Source of the DNA: Dipylidium caninum
Lineage: Eukaryota; Platyhelminthes; Cestoda; Cyclophyllidea; Dipylidiidae
Direction: 5' to 3'
Length of the DNA stretch: 64,000 bases
Assembly (NCBI GenBank): GCA_017562135.1
Contig: QEYB01000715.1
Location: forward strand, 62,001 to 126,000
The position numbers and the translations under genes were made by a program. Under the pieces are notes generated by a model. The model ran no database searches. It was not told where the DNA came from and worked only from the letters and a program-made list of their open reading frames with translations. Shown piece by piece: positions 12,901 to 24,800 of the stretch; the first letter of the stretch is position 1, and each line of letters begins with the position of its first letter.

Positions 12901-15564
12901 TTAGCATTCAGATAACCCAAACCTAGGAGTTTGTGCGCGTAGTTGTATATTGCTTTATGATTTTAACATTATCCATCACGGATCAGTGGGCTTGGCGTTG
13001 AATGGTGGCTCCTGTTGTTGTCTGCAAAAGGCAATTTGTCAAGTGGCCAGAGCATCATGGCAGTGGTTTTGTAAAGGGGAAAGGGTACCCAGCTAAATAA
13101 ATAATCCCCGTGAAAGAGTCTCTTGACGCCATGACGTTCTTTCGCTTAGTTTGGTGAGCTATTGCAGACTTTACTTCACTTAATGCCTTCTAGTTTTAAG
13201 GATTTCTTTGAATTATGGCCCGAGAAGTTCTCAAACAAAACTAATGGAGTCACCCCACGACGTTGGGTCAAGCTGTGTAACCCCGGTCTTTCGGATTTGC
13301 TGACGGAGAAGTTGGGCGAGGAATGGGTTGTCGATTTTGGCCGGGTGAACAACTTAAAGAGGTGTGCCGACGATGATGCTGTGCTTGATGCGCTTATCAA
13401 GGTGAGTTATTTGAGGGGTTTTTTGGAGTATGACTCCCCAGATAAACAGGCGCATTGATGCATTTTAGATTAAACGACAGAATAAAACGAAACTCGCCAA
13501 TTATCTATTCCATACCCTAAATGTCGAGGTTGACCCCAACACCATGTTCGATGTCCAAGTGAGTTTTTTCGTTTGCTAAAACGTCAATCATCTGTAGAGG
13601 TTGGTTTAAACGTGTTCTACTATTTAAGCTATGATGCCTGGCTTAAAAATGAGCTAAGGTGGCTTCTTCGGCCCAACGTGGCGGCACTATTCTCGCCTAC
13701 ATTTGAGATGCAAAATTTGTATGTAGGGATGTTTTTGATATAACTCTGCGGCAACATAAAGGGAAGAAATGGGATCCAGGATCACATGCTACTCGAAAGC
13801 TCTTGCAGATTTGATTAATTTTATCTTGTTGAAAGTATTATATCTGAGCATTTGATTGAGAAAATTTTAATGTCTACTCCTTTTTCATACAAACTTTTTA
13901 TATCTGCTTTATTTCGCGTTGCCGGTTCCCATAAACTGTGAATTCCTTAAGGTGAAACGTATTCACGAGTACAAACGCCAGTTGATGAATGTGTTACACA
14001 TCATGACAATGTATAATCGGATTAAAAGGAATCCGCAGATTGAGATGGTACCGAGGACGGTCATGATCGGCGGCAAGGCGGCGCCTGGATACTTACGAGC
14101 CAAGTTGATTATTAACCTAATCAATTGTGTTGCTGTCAAAGTCAACAACGATCCTGATGTCAGTTCAAAGCTTAAGGTAAGTAGCGCCTGTTGCCACTCG
14201 TCTGCTCGGTGATTCACACTCTGTCTGCGACAAAGAATCCTTGTATACGTACCATATCCCCCTTCCTCCATCTTTTTCTCTCTTCACTTGAGGGTCTCCC
14301 GTGGTTCATAATTTACGCTTACCGAAACCTTAAGGGAATGTGGAAGGGAAAATGCCTTGTTGGTAGGAAGTAGAGTCCTGGTTGTGCCTTGTTCCAGCCC
14401 GTCACAAAATACAACAACCTCCTTTATCCAGAAAATCTTTTATTTGTGACAAGGTTGTATTCCTCACAAACTATCGCGTCACCTTCGCGCAGCATATTAT
14501 ACCCGGTGCCGACCTCTCGGAACAAATTTCCACTGCCGGCATGGAAGCGTCTGGAACTGGAAATATGAAGTTTATGGCAAGAATAACCTCTTTTATTTCA
14601 TCCAAGTTTCTTCTTTAAGTACTCACAAAAAATCCCCTATACCCGCGCATATTCAACATTCTTAAATAGCGATAACAGTTTTATGTCGAATCTTGTCCAA
14701 AATCGAAGTGGGAAGATGGGCAGAAAGAAGAGTAGTAATAACGCCTTGGTTTATCACAGATGAACGGAGCACTCACAATCGGCACTCTTGATGGAGCAAA
14801 CGTTGAAATAGCCGAAGAAGCGGGTCCCGAGAACGTCTTCATCTTTGGGCACACGGTTAATGAACTCGAGGAGTTGAGGCGAAATGGGTAAAATCGAGGA
14901 GACCATCCTGTGACGTTTGGGCATAAAATAGATGGGATGACTTTTACAAACATATCTGTGTAGGTATAGCCCCGCCTCCTTCATCGCCAACTCGCCGGAG
15001 CTCAGCGAGTGTTTGGACCAAATTAAAAACGGCTTCTATTGTCCAGAAGAACCCGACCGCTTCAAGGACTTATACGACGAGTTAACAAACCGCGACTATT
15101 TCATGCTTTGTGCCGACTTCACTAAGTACTTAATTGCTCAAGCCGCTGTGGATGAAACGTACAAAGTAAGAAATCCAAATTTACATTTGTATACAACAAC
15201 TCGAAAACACCTTCATGCTTGAAAAAGCAGAAAAGGTAGCACGAGCTCAAACAAGTGCAACTAATGCAAGGTAATCTTTTAAACGTGTTAGAATCAAAAG
15301 AAGTGGGCTCAAAAGTGTCTGATGAATATCGCCTCCAGTGGCAAGTTCTCTTCCGACCGCACAATTGCTGAGTACGCGCGGGAAATTTGGAATGTGCCGT
15401 GTCAGAGGTTGATCCTCCCACCACCCGCCTTCGATCCCCGGGATGGCGAAGAGGATAGCCTCGAGGGTCCCGCTCCTACGTCGATAGACAAATGCTTACG
15501 TGTTTTAGAGTACGTCTATGATATTCGAAACCTAACGACATACAGTGAATTTGGGACGTTTTAG
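9917..15564 (+). CDS. PYG: Glycogen phosphorylase, complete, 14 exons
   Basis: Cytosolic enzyme that releases glucose-1-phosphate from glycogen, using pyridoxal phosphate (PLP). Exons: 9917-10141, 10170-10271, 10613-10795, 10864-11130, 11236-11526, 11747-11893, 12296-12459, 13194-13401, 13469-13558, 13952-14176, 14454-14576, 14760-14887, 14964-15165 and 15292-15564. The sum is 2,628 bases, 875 residues, slightly longer than the usual ~840 because of a C-terminal extension. Landmarks are [110 protein letters not shown] and [11 protein letters not shown], which holds the PLP lysine. An N-terminal KPRNLSIS sits where the regulatory phospho-serine of vertebrate enzymes lies. The intron after GNMKFM starts with GC rather than GT. 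All catalytic blocks are intact, so the gene should be functional. AATAAA is at 16049. Confidence 0.97.
14577..14759 (+). other. GC-AG intron in glycogen phosphorylase
   Basis: The exon ends ...AAG TTT ATG at 14576 and the intron begins GCAAGA. The acceptor is TATCACAG at 14759. Joining there keeps the frame and gives GNMKFM followed by MNGALTIGT, the exact spacing of the family around the PLP lysine. The only nearby GT (in AAGTTTATG) would lose conserved residues. GC-AG is a known minor class spliced by the major spliceosome. Confidence 0.85.
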
Positions 15565-16048
15565 AATGAAAAAGACTAACTCTCCCATAGGGCGGGTGAT
15601 CCCATTTAAAGTATTTTCTATACCAAACAGTTTTAAGACAAAAGCCTTTTTTTCAATCAACAGACATTATAAATATACTTTCTCTTTTCAGTGTCCGATG
15701 CGATTGAATGGGAGAAAGCAGGCTGGATTTTGCGGAGGACCTAACATTACTTTGTTCCTGATTAGTGATATAACACCTTATTGTCATGTGAAATACAGGA
15801 AAAATAACATTCCCACAGGGGACGACAGTTAACTATTGAGAATATGGTTATTGTATGTGTTTTTAATTTGAATTATAATAGGTACTAGACCTCGATTTAA
15901 AACTCAAGAGAAGCGAGGGGAGTAAAACATTTCAACAAAGAAAATGACATAAATTTCAAGGGTGTCTACCAAGCAAAATGTTTTATATTCAAATAAGGGT
16001 ATAGAAAGTACATAAAATAGTAACTTATATTCCTAACAGACGCGAAGC

Positions 16049-16054
16049 AATAAA
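16049..16054 (+). terminator. Polyadenylation signal of glycogen phosphorylase
   Basis: AATAAA lies 485 bases after the stop codon and only about 55 bases before the left copy of the inverted repeat. The repeat therefore abuts the 3' end of this gene. Confidence 0.55.
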
Positions 16055-16204
16055 AGCTGTTTGGTTCCAAATTTCAAGATAGAGACATGTTGCAGTGGTA
16101 TGCAACACAGTTTGACACACGAATATTTGCACGGATAATTGCGGTCAGGCGGCTAGGAGGGTAGGCCGGGAATGCTGAAAACGAGCCACCTCCACCTTTG
16201 CAAG

Positions 16205-16492
16205 GTGCAGTCATGTGCAAACGCTGAAAGGTGCAGACAAGCGCTGGCCGCGGAAGAAGCGGAGTGGAGTGATTTCGCGGACTGGTCCGTGGTCCTCCTC
16301 GCCGTCACTGTCGTCTACATTGGCCTCATTTACGTCCTCCTCAACATCCTTTCACTCTGCAAGCCGTGCAAGCCGAGCGCGGGGACGGAGGAGGCCCCGG
16401 GGACCAGCCAGCCATGCCGAGTCGCCGCACTCACCACCGACGAGGCCGATGACCCTTGCACTGGCCTAAGTGTGACCCTCGGACAACGGTAA
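16205..16492 (+). pseudogene. Detached copy of the EGF/TSP1 gene's terminal transmembrane exon
   Basis: The acceptor TTTGCAAG precedes 16205. The frame opens VQSCANAERCRQAL, which supplies the last two cysteines of a TSP1 domain. It continues through an acidic stretch to one hydrophobic segment (VVLLAVTVVYIGLIYVLLNI) and a cysteine-containing cytoplasmic tail (LSLCKPCKPS), ending at the stop codon at 16490-16492. Upstream there is no matching exon to splice from: the neighbour is the 3' end of glycogen phosphorylase. It is therefore probably a non-functional fragment. Unlike its partner at 30528, the frame here is uninterrupted across the membrane segment. It could still be expressed if an upstream transcript read through. 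Confidence 0.65.
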
Positions 16493-16670
16493 AACCACGC
16501 ACCCCCATGTGCGCTCACATTCGTCCTGGTGTCGCGTTACCTGGAGGTGGCATTTGAGGAGAGGGTGTCACACAAGCATGGACTTCTGTTGCAAATGGTG
16601 GGGTCCAAGGCGGACGAAGTGGGGCTAAAATGCGCAATTGGCGGGGTAGGAGGGACGCTTTAAAGCGGGC

Positions 16671-16765
16671 GACGGTGGGGGCAGGAGTAGGAGTAAGAGT
16701 AGGAGTAGGGCTGGGGGTAGAGCTAGGGGTAGGGGTAGGGGCAGGGGCAGGGCAGTGTGGCAGAG
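16671..16765 (+). repeat. G-rich minisatellite, GGGGTAG/GGAGTAG units
   Basis: Short units of the form G3-5 (T/C)A repeat about fifteen times, and are followed by GGTGTAGA-type units up to about 16815. The partner copy carries the complementary C-rich tract at about 29960-30060 with a slightly different unit count. Runs of three to five guanines at this density could form G-quadruplexes. Confidence 0.8.
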
Positions 16766-18155
16766 GGTGTGGAGGGTGTAGAAGGTGTAGAAGAGGTGCA
16801 GGGAAGGTTAAGGCAGGTGGAGCAGATCAGAGCAGAATGGAGTGGAGTGAGGTGAAGTGAGGTGAAGTGAAGGAGAGTCTTTCACAGCCTCAACAGACAG
16901 TCGCAGTGGACAGGTGGTGACAAAGCACACGGAGCAGAGAAAGCGTAATTCAGCCGACACGACGGGTCTAAGGGAGGGAGTTTAATGCACTCGAACACAG
17001 TCGTGGCAGCGTTCAAGATCACAGTCTCATAAGTGTCGTGGCATGCTGTTTCCACAACCATATCGTCGACATCTGCCTTCAGAGTACAGATCCATTCTCC
17101 GCAGCATTGCGCACGAGTGCCCGCCACGTGGCACAAACAAAGGAGTGGTAGTGCATCCTGTGTGGAGGACCGGCGGAACGACTCGCGTCTAGCTTGTCAT
17201 CACTTCCAGGTTCCCAGGCAGAAGAATGAACGAGTTCTAGTGACACCGACCTATTGTCATTATGGGGCTAAATGTCTGAGGCTGGCTGCCTCCCACACAC
17301 CACATCAGTTGTGTGAATGTAAGCGATCACATGGGACCAGTTGCACTTCCTCGTTGCCATTTCCACACACCGCGTGCATCAGCAGCGATCGGCGCGTGGT
17401 GGCAGCCGAGTGAGTGGGTGTCCTTTTCAGGCGGTCTCAACCACTTTTGGGATGACGGAAGTGGGCGCAGCCACATTGGCGTTCAAACAGGTGAGAACGA
17501 GTGCCTCTGGTCTGGCAGCACTCCGCCTTGGCTACAACCTCCATCTCGGTCTGGCCTCGACCAACGTGTCTGGTGGGAGGGGCGTGGGCGAATGGGCGTT
17601 CGAGCGCATTTCTTTGTGGGAGTGGTGGGTGCTGCCGCAGAATTCGTGGACCAACATGCATTTCACACAGGAGGCGCCTCCAAGAATGTGAGATGAGTGC
17701 GCCGAGTTTGTTGAGAGTCACTTGCGTTCTCAGGTGGGACATCCACATTCCATTTGCTTGTAACGTGCGTCGACCCTGTCCTCTGAGACGCCCTGAGCTC
17801 GTGGGCGGCCGAAAGATCTCTCGACTGTGGCCAGAGGCCTCCAATTTCCTCCGAGGTGGTGGGACATGTGGAGACTTGAAAGAAGACTGCGGATCGGTGT
17901 GGTATGGATGGACGAGGTAGAGGTGGATTTTCTTTCGCCGACTTCAAAGAAACCAAACGAGTAATTCGATCACGGATGCGTCACGCTTGCAGGCCTCAGT
18001 TGTCCCTGTTGAAATCGTCTAACTGGGACGAAGCGTCGGCGCAGAACAGCAAGTAGAGTGTGCGTGAAATGGGGAGCGGAATGCGCGGGGCCCTCGGGGT
18101 GGTGCTCGTGGCGTGGGATGCGAGGAGGCCACGTAGGTGTGTAGTGGAACGACAC

Positions 18156-18408
18156 GGTCAGAGACAACACGCCTTTCATTTGTTGCATTCATTCATGCCT
18201 AGTTTTTTGACGCGACTTGTCCTTTGTCCCCCATTTACAACAGAATGCCTTTCTAAAACGTAAAATTGCAATTTTTCTTAATGTTTCCCTTATATTGTGT
18301 GTCCCTGTGTAAGCTTTTATTTTCTGTATTTTTCGTTTTAAAGTGCTAATTTATGCATTAATCCATATCCGAATTTTGATAGGCTCTTATTTTCGTTGAT
18401 TGTCTGCA
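18156..18408 (+). promoter_or_regulatory. Region upstream of ALG9
   Basis: About 250 AT-rich bases separate the end of the left repeat copy from the ALG9 start. The ALG9 promoter must lie here or inside the repeat. A TTTTGATAG resembling a splice acceptor precedes the ATG by ~30 bases and could receive a 5' UTR exon or a spliced leader; this is not demonstrated. Confidence 0.35.
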
Positions 18409-20105
18409 ATGCTGTCCCTCTACGTGAAACTAACTATTTTATCTGCGTTATGTTCTACCTTGTGGAATACTATCAATGATTGCGACGAAACCTTCAACTA
18501 TTTAGAACCCCTCGGGTTTATATTTTCTACGGAAAACAGTACGGGATTTCAAACCTGGGAATATTCCCCGAAATTTGGCCTTCGTTCTTACTTTTATCTT
18601 TGGCTAATCGGATGGCCAGTTTATATTTTGACGTATTTTTTGTCACCTGGCTGGCTACAGTTTCTTTCTCTCCGACTGTTTTTGGCCCTAATCTCTGCTG
18701 TTTCTTCCGCTTTATTGGCTTCTTCGAGTTCGTCCTATCTCTATCCCTACAGCAACTTGAAGCGACTTACTTTCGGCGTCATCTTTTGTCTTATTCATTG
18801 TTTTGCTCCTGGCTCTTTTATTTCAGCATCTTCTAGCGTTCCAAGTGCTTTGGCTGCCTCTATGACCTCGCTTATGTTGAGCACTTGGCTTAGTGGCCGA
18901 TTTTTCTGCAGCGTAGGTACTGTTGCTCTGAGTGCGATCATTTTGTGGCCATTTTCGGCCTGTCTAGGTGCGCCCCTGGCTTTCTTTCTCATGGCCTCTG
19001 GAATGACTATGAAATTAGTACTTTATTCGTTATTTTGGGGTTTTTTTTTCTCAGTTCCATTGGTACTTGTTGACAGTTTTTATTACGGCAGGCTTATGTT
19101 CCCGACGTGGAACATAATTGCATATAATGTTTTTAGTTCTCTCAAAGGTCGGAGCCTTTCTCAGTTATATGGAACAGATTCGGTGACATACTATGTGATG
19201 AATTACTTTCTCAACTATAATATTGGGGTTATTTTCGTTTCTATTTCCCTATTTCCAGGACTAATTTATCTTGCACTAATGATCAGATCAGACACTTTGT
19301 TAGAGTTTCGCCGAAGGACCCTCATGTTGCTTTGGACCACTTTTACTCCTCTTTTCGTGTGGAACTTGGTGTTTTTTATCCAATCCCATAAAGAAGAACG
19401 ATTCCTCTTCCCATGTTTTCCCTGTCTGGAGTTGCTTATTACGGCCTTGTTGTGTGTTCTATTTTTAAACCACAAAGATGTCGGTGCGATTGATAAGAGT
19501 TATTACGTTATATCTGTGGCGGCTTTCTTACTTCTCTTCGTTTCTCTGAGTGTGTCAAGAATCCTTGCCCTAACGGGCGGCTACAGCTCCCCCATGTTTC
19601 TAGTTCAGCATCTACCAATTTCGAATGTCCCTAAGAACCTTTGTATTGGCCGCGACTGGCACTATTTTCCGAGTCATTTTCTCCTGCCGCGAAGTAGTCA
19701 TGGCTGGCGAGTCCACTTTCTAAAATCTAACTTCTCTGGGCAGCTCCCAGGGAAGTTTGTCGAAGGCGTTGGTATACTCAATAGTACTCGATTCCCAGAC
19801 GGACATTTTAACGATATGAATCTACCCGAGGAAGGGACCTTTTTCAGTCTCGATAAGTGTGACTATATTCTTGATCGGTTGTCAAAACCTGGGGAAGTGA
19901 GACTCAGTATTCGGATGATACAATGACCTGGCGTGTCCTGCTCACCAGACCAATTTTGGAGCGAATTCTACCTTCGAACTTGTCTGGATCATTTCTGCAA
20001 AAAACACTCGCTAAATTCCAGCGAGCTTTCTTTGTACCCTATTTTTTTAGAAACAACAATGTGTGGAAGGAAATGCATATTTTAGAAAGAATAAAACCAG
20101 CATGA
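18409..20105 (+). CDS. ALG9: ALG9-like alpha-1,2-mannosyltransferase, single exon with one frame break
   Basis: ALG9 adds alpha-1,2-mannoses from dolichol-phosphate-mannose to the lipid-linked N-glycan precursor in the ER lumen. The long frame from ATG 18409 to stop 19926 shows the GT22 signature NDCDETFNYLEP, then GFQTWEYSP, many hydrophobic segments, YYGRLMFPTWNIIAYNVF, QSHKEERFLFPCFP and the C-terminal block FPSHFLLPRSSHGW. Homology then continues in another frame to 20105 (ETQYSDDTMTWRVLL, then FQRAFFVPYF), as expected for the normal C-terminus. The switch falls near 19888-19900 beside GGGG; one missing base there would explain it. No intron signals fit the gap. The coding region is otherwise intronless. 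A stop lies immediately upstream in frame, so ATG 18409 is the likely start. Either an assembly indel or a recent lesion is possible. Confidence 0.9.
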
Positions 20106-21854
20106 TCGTGTACACACTTTCATGTTGCGAAATTTTTGTAAGAGGGTTTGGTTCATAACATCGCCCTGTTGCAGTTAATCACAGCGTCTTGAGGAGAGAA
20201 TGTGGGGGTAGGCGTCGATTCGTCATTTATTCCTGATGCAATGATTTTTCACGGATTTCCTGTGTGATATTGCTTTCATTTGACCTAATAATTATTTTGA
20301 GACTTGGATAAGCACGGCATTTTTGGACAATGGCAGGCGTCATGTTTGCCTGCATGCATGATAGTAGCTGGTTTTCGTCCGTTGACAAGGTTTAGTGTGG
20401 TTGAGAGACGGTGTGGCCTGACTCGGGTCTATACTCAGTCAAATTGTCTGCGATAGGCGTCTTCGTGTTACAGTGCTTTTGTGTAATTCTGAGTCTATTA
20501 AAGCTTGAAAAAAATTGCTAGTTCGCGTGCATTTTCCTGCATAGACGCGATAATGAAAGCAAATGGTAGAATGCGGTCCATGCAATGCTGTTGTGTGTTA
20601 GGCTGCTTACCATTTGGTTAAGAGAAAACGCTTCTTTTACATTTGGAGAGAGACAGTTTCATATATATGAGTTTGTGGAATTGGTAACATGCAGGGCAGT
20701 AACCACCCATCTATTGGTAACGATATCATTTGAGTACCAAACAAAAGGATGAGTGGCGATTCATTGAAGGTTGTCACTAACCGGTTATTTAGCGTGTGGG
20801 GGCCACTTCCTTGGAATGGGGTAATCTACAGTGCAGATAATGAGGCAACTTTTAATGGATTTGGGTGCTCAAGTGTTTTCCCCTTTTTGTTTCTAACACA
20901 CCTTCCATCTCGGGACTGGGTTTGTGAACATGCTCCAGATCCTATTTGGTTGTATTTTCACGTTCAAATTTGGTCCTCTTCTTCGTGTAATGTCATAAGT
21001 GCTTAAGCAAAATAATAAGGAGTGCTTAGTGATATTTTAATTAGCAACGGAGGAATTCCCATTGTCCCGAAATCCCCCAAAATGCTAATACGGACTTTAT
21101 ATATTAAAAAATGAGAAGAAAGTGATGTCTGTCGTGGACGTAGCCTCCCATAGAGCCACCAGACTTCACCTCGCGATTAACTGCGGTACATGGAGAGTAC
21201 GTGGTTGATAGTAGTTATTTAAGACGCTGACCATCGCACCCACTAAATCGGGTTGTCGTCGAATGTGTCAAATTCGGGGGGTCAGGTGAAATTTGACTTC
21301 AAACAGCTCTTCGTGTACCACAACGACCGTAACTAATGCATAATTGAGTGAATAGGCGCCAGTGAAGCACGCCCTAGCACCAAACACATCGGACGATAGG
21401 ATGTTTACTTTCAAATTGAGATTTTCATGTGCCCTCACTAGATGTTTACCTACACACGAGAACGTGTTTAGAAATAACCTTGTATGGAAGGTCATTGTGG
21501 GAGATACTCCCCCTGCCCCTCCTCTACTGAATTTGACCAACAGATGCTCCTTCACCTTTGGAGCTACTTTCTATTTCACTATTTTTACATACGCAATAGG
21601 ATTTTGTTTTAAGTTTGTAACTCCTGTTACCCACCACCTCGAAGACAAACCGCTCTATATTCACCGGCAAGAGAAACAGATCTTCCAGCATGACATTCGC
21701 ATTTGCCCGTATTACTTTACGCCTCTGAATGCCTTATGGCCCTTTCCTTGGTCGCATAATACCAAATTGTGGTCCAACGCTGACTAAAATTCCAACCTTT
21801 CCATTTATTTTGACCACAAATCTTGTTCCAACTGAAAGGCTATCCGCCTCGACA
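20106..21854. other. Convergent intergenic region, ALG9 (+) and MPEG1-like (-)
   Basis: The region holds both 3' ends. No open frame shows family resemblance. AATAAA overlaps the last codons of ALG9 (20090-20095). The frame at 21362-21787 (+) is the complement of the MPEG1 3' side and is not convincing as a gene. Confidence 0.55.
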
Positions 21855-24800
21855 TTAGAAACGAGGGACTCCAACTCTCCCGGACGGTGCTTGTAAACGG
21901 AGGCGTGCAGCCTTCCTGAAGACACAGTGTGTAACGAATCCAATGACGACGACCAAGAGAACTACAGCCACGACTAGGCTGCGACGAGGGCGGTGTACAT
22001 TTGCTGTCCGCCGTCCCATTTCCATTCGCGTCCGCATCTGCAACCCATTCCCCCTCCTCGCTGCGAAAGTCCGACCGGAGAGACTGTTGGTCAATCGGAG
22101 CGGTTGGTTCAGGGCCTTCTCGAGATCCGGCGACGCAGCGGTGTCAGCAAATTCTGGCTGTAAAACCGAAAGATAAGCTCGAGATTTTACGCTCTGATAT
22201 AGGTGCTTCTTCCTACCACGTTAGTTGTTTTGGCTTCACAGGCTGTAAGACGTCAAGGGTCTAGACATATTGCCTTTCTACCAAATTGGCTGCCCCCGTA
22301 CGAATGAACAGTGCGGTCACTTGTAAACTACCAAACTTTACAAAATCTGTTCAAATTTGTGCAAATGGAACCGAGCATTGAACTACATGGTTGCATTTCA
22401 GAGGACACTTAGTATATCTGTGAGATGGTGTTAAAGCAAGAACATTTGGCCTCACTCAGGCGTGATTTGTTCGTCAGAATTTGTGTTCCTAAACTGTTTG
22501 AATGTGCCAAGTTTTCCCTATGTAAAACGACTTACCAGTTGGACAAATGGAGGTCGTTTGAGTCGGCGCTCTCTAACGATCTTGGATGAATTTCCCGGGA
22601 TACAATAGTTTACCTAAAGAAAAGCAAATTTGCTGCTGTCATTGGCATTATAAAAATGATGGTAATTGAAGCACTGAGTAGATCTGCTTGAAAGAAGACC
22701 AGGGTGATTCTTTTATCTGCACCGCTTTTGTGCATTGAAAAGAGGTGTCTTAAGCATGATGGGGCAACAAGACGGCCGGAATGAGGGCAAGCACTTCTAT
22801 TTGCTTACAAGACAAGTGTCTTCTACCCCAGCCATGTGGGACGTATAACCGTTGGGACACTGTTTGGGCCAGATAAGAACAGAATTCTCGCCATCCGTAC
22901 TTTCTGTGTCGTTATTTGCGCCGATGTTCAGGCCGGCATGTAACTTCCTTTTCATTTCCTGTATCTTAATTATTGAGGTGGCATTGAGCGAGAGCACTCC
23001 ATACAATGGATTGCCAGACTGGCAGGCGTAGAAACCGCCAAACGCCAGTGAATACCGGCGCCCCAATTCACGATCCGTCGATAGGCAGACCTTAATCCTT
23101 CGGCCCACCGGTTGCGCCTCGTAGTACAGGGGACAGGACTGCGCATTGGTGATCGAATTCGCCATGGTGTCTGTGTAGAGGCCGCCAAAGAGGAAGCCGA
23201 GTTCCTTCTTGACATCAGTGCTGACAGCCGGCGCGGTGGCGGGATCGAGGGCGCACCAGAAGGCATGAGTGATGGCGCACTCATGCACACATAGGGGACT
23301 GTGGAAAAGGCCTTGGTCTTGGCATTTCACGGCACAAGTGCGGACCTGTGGAGGGAGAAGGCTCACTGCCTTGTAGTCGGTGGGACAGGAGGTGCCGCCA
23401 GTAGCCAAGTTTGGCGCAATGTAGCGCGAACAGAGGTCGTCGGGCCCCTCGCACACTGTGTAGACCCCTCCGAAAGGAAGTTGCGCCCCTTCGTCGTCCG
23501 CGGTGGGGTCCCGATAAGGAACATCGTCACAGTGATCCGCAGCCACGTTGGCATCACTGTCGTAGGCGGCTGATCGGGGGTCCAAACACCCTGTGAGGCG
23601 AATCCAAACAAGCCTTTTCGTGATGCTGACGAGTGTGTCCGATCTCAAATGTGTATTTGGCTCTGCAAACAGGTCTCTGGCATAGTCGAAATTATGTTGT
23701 TTTTCCTAATTGAACAAAATCTGTCAACTGTCAAAATTATCCTTGGGTAGCGCGAACCACCGGCCGGTACACGGTTTGCGCAGCTCATGTGCTTCGCCAC
23801 ATTTTTTCGTCCTGTTTCAACTTATACGGCGAATGTCTGAAATGCGTAATTGTGGCCTTCAGAACCTTTGGTATGACATTTTTCAAGTGATTCTGAACCT
23901 TGTAAAAGTCACTTTTCTTTTAGAAAATGGAAGGAAGAGATACGAGTCCCTATGAAACATTGAGTGTCTGGCGGCGTTTACAACGAATCCCGTTTTTTTA
24001 TCAGGGGTGTCAGCTAGCATTGTGGTTAAGACTCTTGTTACGGCATGAATTTAAGCGCAATGTTGGCTAATTTGTTGCCCGTCATTCGCCTATTCGACGT
24101 ACCGACTACGGAATTTGCATCGTAGTACCGTTCCACCGCGGCCTTCACTGTCGCTGCCAGACGGAAGGTGAGTGTCTCGCTCAGCTCAGGCAACGCCCGC
24201 GGTGTGATGAGGTCGTAAATCGGCCGTCCACGACGGTCGATCGCCACTAGGTGGTCCGCCAGACTCTCCTCCCACTCGGTGAGATTCCTGTCACTCACCT
24301 TGAGACTGGGCCCACCGTGGCTCAATACGATACTTGAGATCACTTTCGAGTTATACGCCTCCACCTAGAACTCAAAAACGTTAAATCACTTTCTTGTGAA
24401 AAGGGAGCTAAGTGCCTCAACTCCGTCCTCTGACCGCCGGCAAATGAACAGAAATCTCAGATAGGTGACATAATTTGGCGGAATTGATGAAAAATTGAGA
24501 ATTTTGCTATCATACGCCTCACATCAACAGTTGGGTGTCTAAGGGGATACCTGCCTATAGCAAGAAGTAGCCAGCTCTAAAGGCCGTTTTTAACAATGCC
24601 GTCATTAGTATTTTGAGTACCGGCATAATTCTACTCACGGACTTGTCAATTTCTGTCATCGTTGCGGATGTTTTGAACCGGAAGAAGTTGGCGAAGGAGG
24701 CGGAGGCCACTGCTTCCAGCTGCCACTTATCCTCTTTAGTCATCGTGCTGCTGGAACCGACGACGCTGTCAATTTTGGCCACCACGGCCCCAACTTCAAC

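Larger units (their letters stand above)
16107..18155 (+). repeat. Left copy of a 2.05 kb inverted duplication
   Basis: This block matches 28577-30626 in reverse complement over its whole length (2,049 against 2,050 bases), with scattered substitutions and small indels and identity well above 90% by eye. Shared sequence starts at ACAGTTTGACACACG and stops at GTGGAACGACAC; flanks differ on both sides. I see no terminal inverted or direct repeats, no target-site duplication and no transposase or reverse transcriptase motif. Its first ~390 bases correspond to the end of an intron plus the last coding exon of the EGF/TSP1 gene at 28577-32906. The rest corresponds to sequence downstream of that gene, including a G-rich minisatellite. 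It therefore looks like a segmental inverted duplication that captured a gene end, although an unknown non-autonomous element cannot be excluded. Confidence 0.9.

Noticed and set aside
15545..15832. Frame of 95 codons after the glycogen phosphorylase stop
   Set aside because: It overlaps the natural C-terminus in another frame and lies in the 3' UTR, with no similarity to the enzyme.
16882..17136. Minus-strand frame with regularly spaced cysteines, conserved in the right copy (29529-29843)
   Set aside because: Its last ~50 residues are identical between copies, but the DNA is also nearly identical there, so this does not show coding selection. No start, splice partner or family is recognisable.
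17313..17956. Several long overlapping frames on both strands of the repeat (and the same in 28553-29419)
   Set aside because: They persist because the block is GC-rich and stop-poor. Between the two copies they change by non-synonymous substitutions and frame slips, and no domain is visible.
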